Assembly (NCBI GenBank): GCA_934045905.1
Contig: OW203769.1
Location: 27,206,817 to 27,270,816, forward strand
DNA length: 64,000 nt
Origin: Leuctra nigra
Lineage: Eukaryota > Arthropoda > Insecta > Plecoptera > Leuctridae
Direction of reading: 5' to 3'
Shown here one piece after another: positions 63,036 through 64,000 of this stretch; positions within the stretch are counted from its first letter, which is position 1, and the number at the start of each line of letters is the position of its first letter. A program made the translations under genes and the position numbers. The notes below the pieces were generated by a model. The model was not told the origin of the DNA, made no database searches, and saw only the letters and a program-made list of their open reading frames with translations.

Positions 63036-63180
63036 TCAGGCCCAGGTCGTGGCTTTCTTCTTGCGTTTGCTCTGCATCTTTTCGATCCTCACCTGCGCTG
63101 TGAAGAGGATGTCGTCCACAAACTCCGTGGCCACTTGCAGAAGCTCGGGACTGACATTCTTCATTCGGTCTTGACGGAGT
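63036..63180 (-). CDS. probable terminal exon of an unrecognised convergent gene
   Basis: On the minus strand, an acceptor-like CTTTTCACTCACCCACTCAG (ending 63181) opens a frame to a TGA at 63038-63036. It encodes LRQDRMKNVSPELLQVATEF, VDDILFTAQVRIEKMQSKRK and KKATTWA. The block is GC-rich like the OGDH exons. The first half is a strongly amphipathic helix, LLQVATEFVDDILFTA, with hydrophobic pairs spaced as in PKA-RII anchoring helices; a basic tail follows. An inner CAG|GTGAGG could serve as a donor, so the exon may instead be internal. The gene continues beyond the right edge or in introns not recognised here. I do not know the protein. Confidence 0.5.
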
Positions 63181-63558
63181 CTGAGTGGGTGAGTGAAAAG
63201 TGACATTTTACTTCAAATACAAACAAATGTCAAATGTTGAATAAAATTAGGTACCTATGTGATTTGACAGGTCAAATACTTTTTTTGATAAAAGTTCCAC
63301 AATCCACTTAAAAGAATATTTTGTGGGGAAAGCGGAACTTTAAACACGTACATCCAAGGTCCACAGAAATTACGTGTTTCATAATTTAATCTTATTTAGA
63401 GATATGTGAAAATATTGTGTCCGTGGTAGTACACAAAAAGAATTAAGTACTACTACATAACAAGACGGAAAATTCGCGTAATATTTTGAAAAAGTAACCT
63501 CGGAGAAAAGTCATAATACATACCTACTTCTTTCTTTTGGCATTTTCTAATTAACTAA

Positions 63559-63663
63559 GGCCGGGTAGGACCAACTTTGGATAAAGTTAATTATCGATGG
63601 CCAACTTGATTCATTGGTTAACCATCGATAGTTAACTTAATCCAGAGTTGGTCCTACCCGGCC
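63559..63663. mobile_element. Harbinger-like MITE, 105-bp palindrome
   Basis: GGCCGGGTAGGACCAACT ... AGTTGGTCCTACCCGGCC, arms about 45 bp with an ATCGATGG word, flanked by TAA on both sides (63556-63558, 63664-63666). Confidence 0.85.
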
Positions 63664-63666
63664 TAA

Positions 63667-64000
63667 GTTGGGTTAATTGACCAAGAGTATTTGACCAGTC
63701 AATTGACTGAGGAATATCCCTAAATATTGTTATTTTGAGTTAATATTGAGCTGCCATTTGGCAGATTTTGGCAGTGTAAACGAACAGACCTCTAGAGTGC
63801 TATTCATGTAACATAGACACAGTTGGTAAACTTGGCCATGTCCGTGACAAAGGAATATAGAATATGATCCTGAAGGACATAATTTGATATAAAAAATAAA
63901 TGGTACACCTTCATTTCCAAGAATCAAAGATTGCCAAGGTAAATAAAGGAACTAAACTTGGAAAACTTATTTTTGGGCTTCATAATGAAATACACAAAAT
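63667..64000. other. right end of window, no gene seen
   Basis: AT-rich, no exon or repeat recognised. Probably intron or flank of the convergent gene. Confidence 0.35.

Overview
The window is nuclear DNA from an arthropod, most likely an insect. GC-rich exons sit in AT-rich introns crowded with small DNA transposons. The encoded proteins resemble insect orthologues, and the words TAGGTACCTA and GTAGGTACCTAC recur. I cannot fix the order from sequence alone; a hemipteroid insect is only a guess. One 200-N assembly gap lies at 1137-1336.

Layout. 1-6.4 kb: a 5'-truncated non-LTR retrotransposon reverse transcriptase (minus strand, beside the gap) and a Helitron-like repeat carrying a nested terminal-inverted-repeat element. 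6498-8171, minus strand: a complete four-exon gene for BLOC-1 subunit 2 (BLOC1S2), 142 aa. 9551-61804, plus strand: one gene, the E1 subunit of mitochondrial 2-oxoglutarate dehydrogenase (OGDH; Drosophila Nc73EF). It has 17 coding positions over 52 kb, and every splice phase closes. With exon 3c the protein is 1028 aa. 63036-63180, minus strand: a probable terminal exon of a convergent, unrecognised gene with a PKA-anchoring-like helix.

The third coding position of OGDH has three alternative exons (3a 26161-26293, 3b 26958-27087, 3c 33718-33820). All run from phase 0 to phase 1, so exactly one must be chosen to keep frame. Only 3c resembles the canonical segment with a calcium-site-like ADLDD. 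A further 120-nt, phase 2/2 exon (60858-60977) could add 40 residues near the C terminus. OGDH E1 decarboxylates 2-oxoglutarate in the TCA cycle, so these choices could set calcium response or complex assembly.

The introns are a transposon museum. An intact two-ORF LINE (35694-40176) carries, inside ORF1 and out of frame, a clear fragment of the COPII coat gene SEC24 around its zinc finger. Six hAT-like MITEs from unrelated families each have an exact 8-bp target duplication, a related start (YAG-R-rich), and short-period repeats pointing inward from both ends. Several Harbinger-like (TTA/TAA) and one piggyBac-like (TTAA) MITEs, a tRNA-derived SINE family, and a large repeat present in opposite orientation in introns 1 and 12 make up most of the rest. 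That large repeat has 270-bp units joining CRE, ETS and YY1-like motifs.
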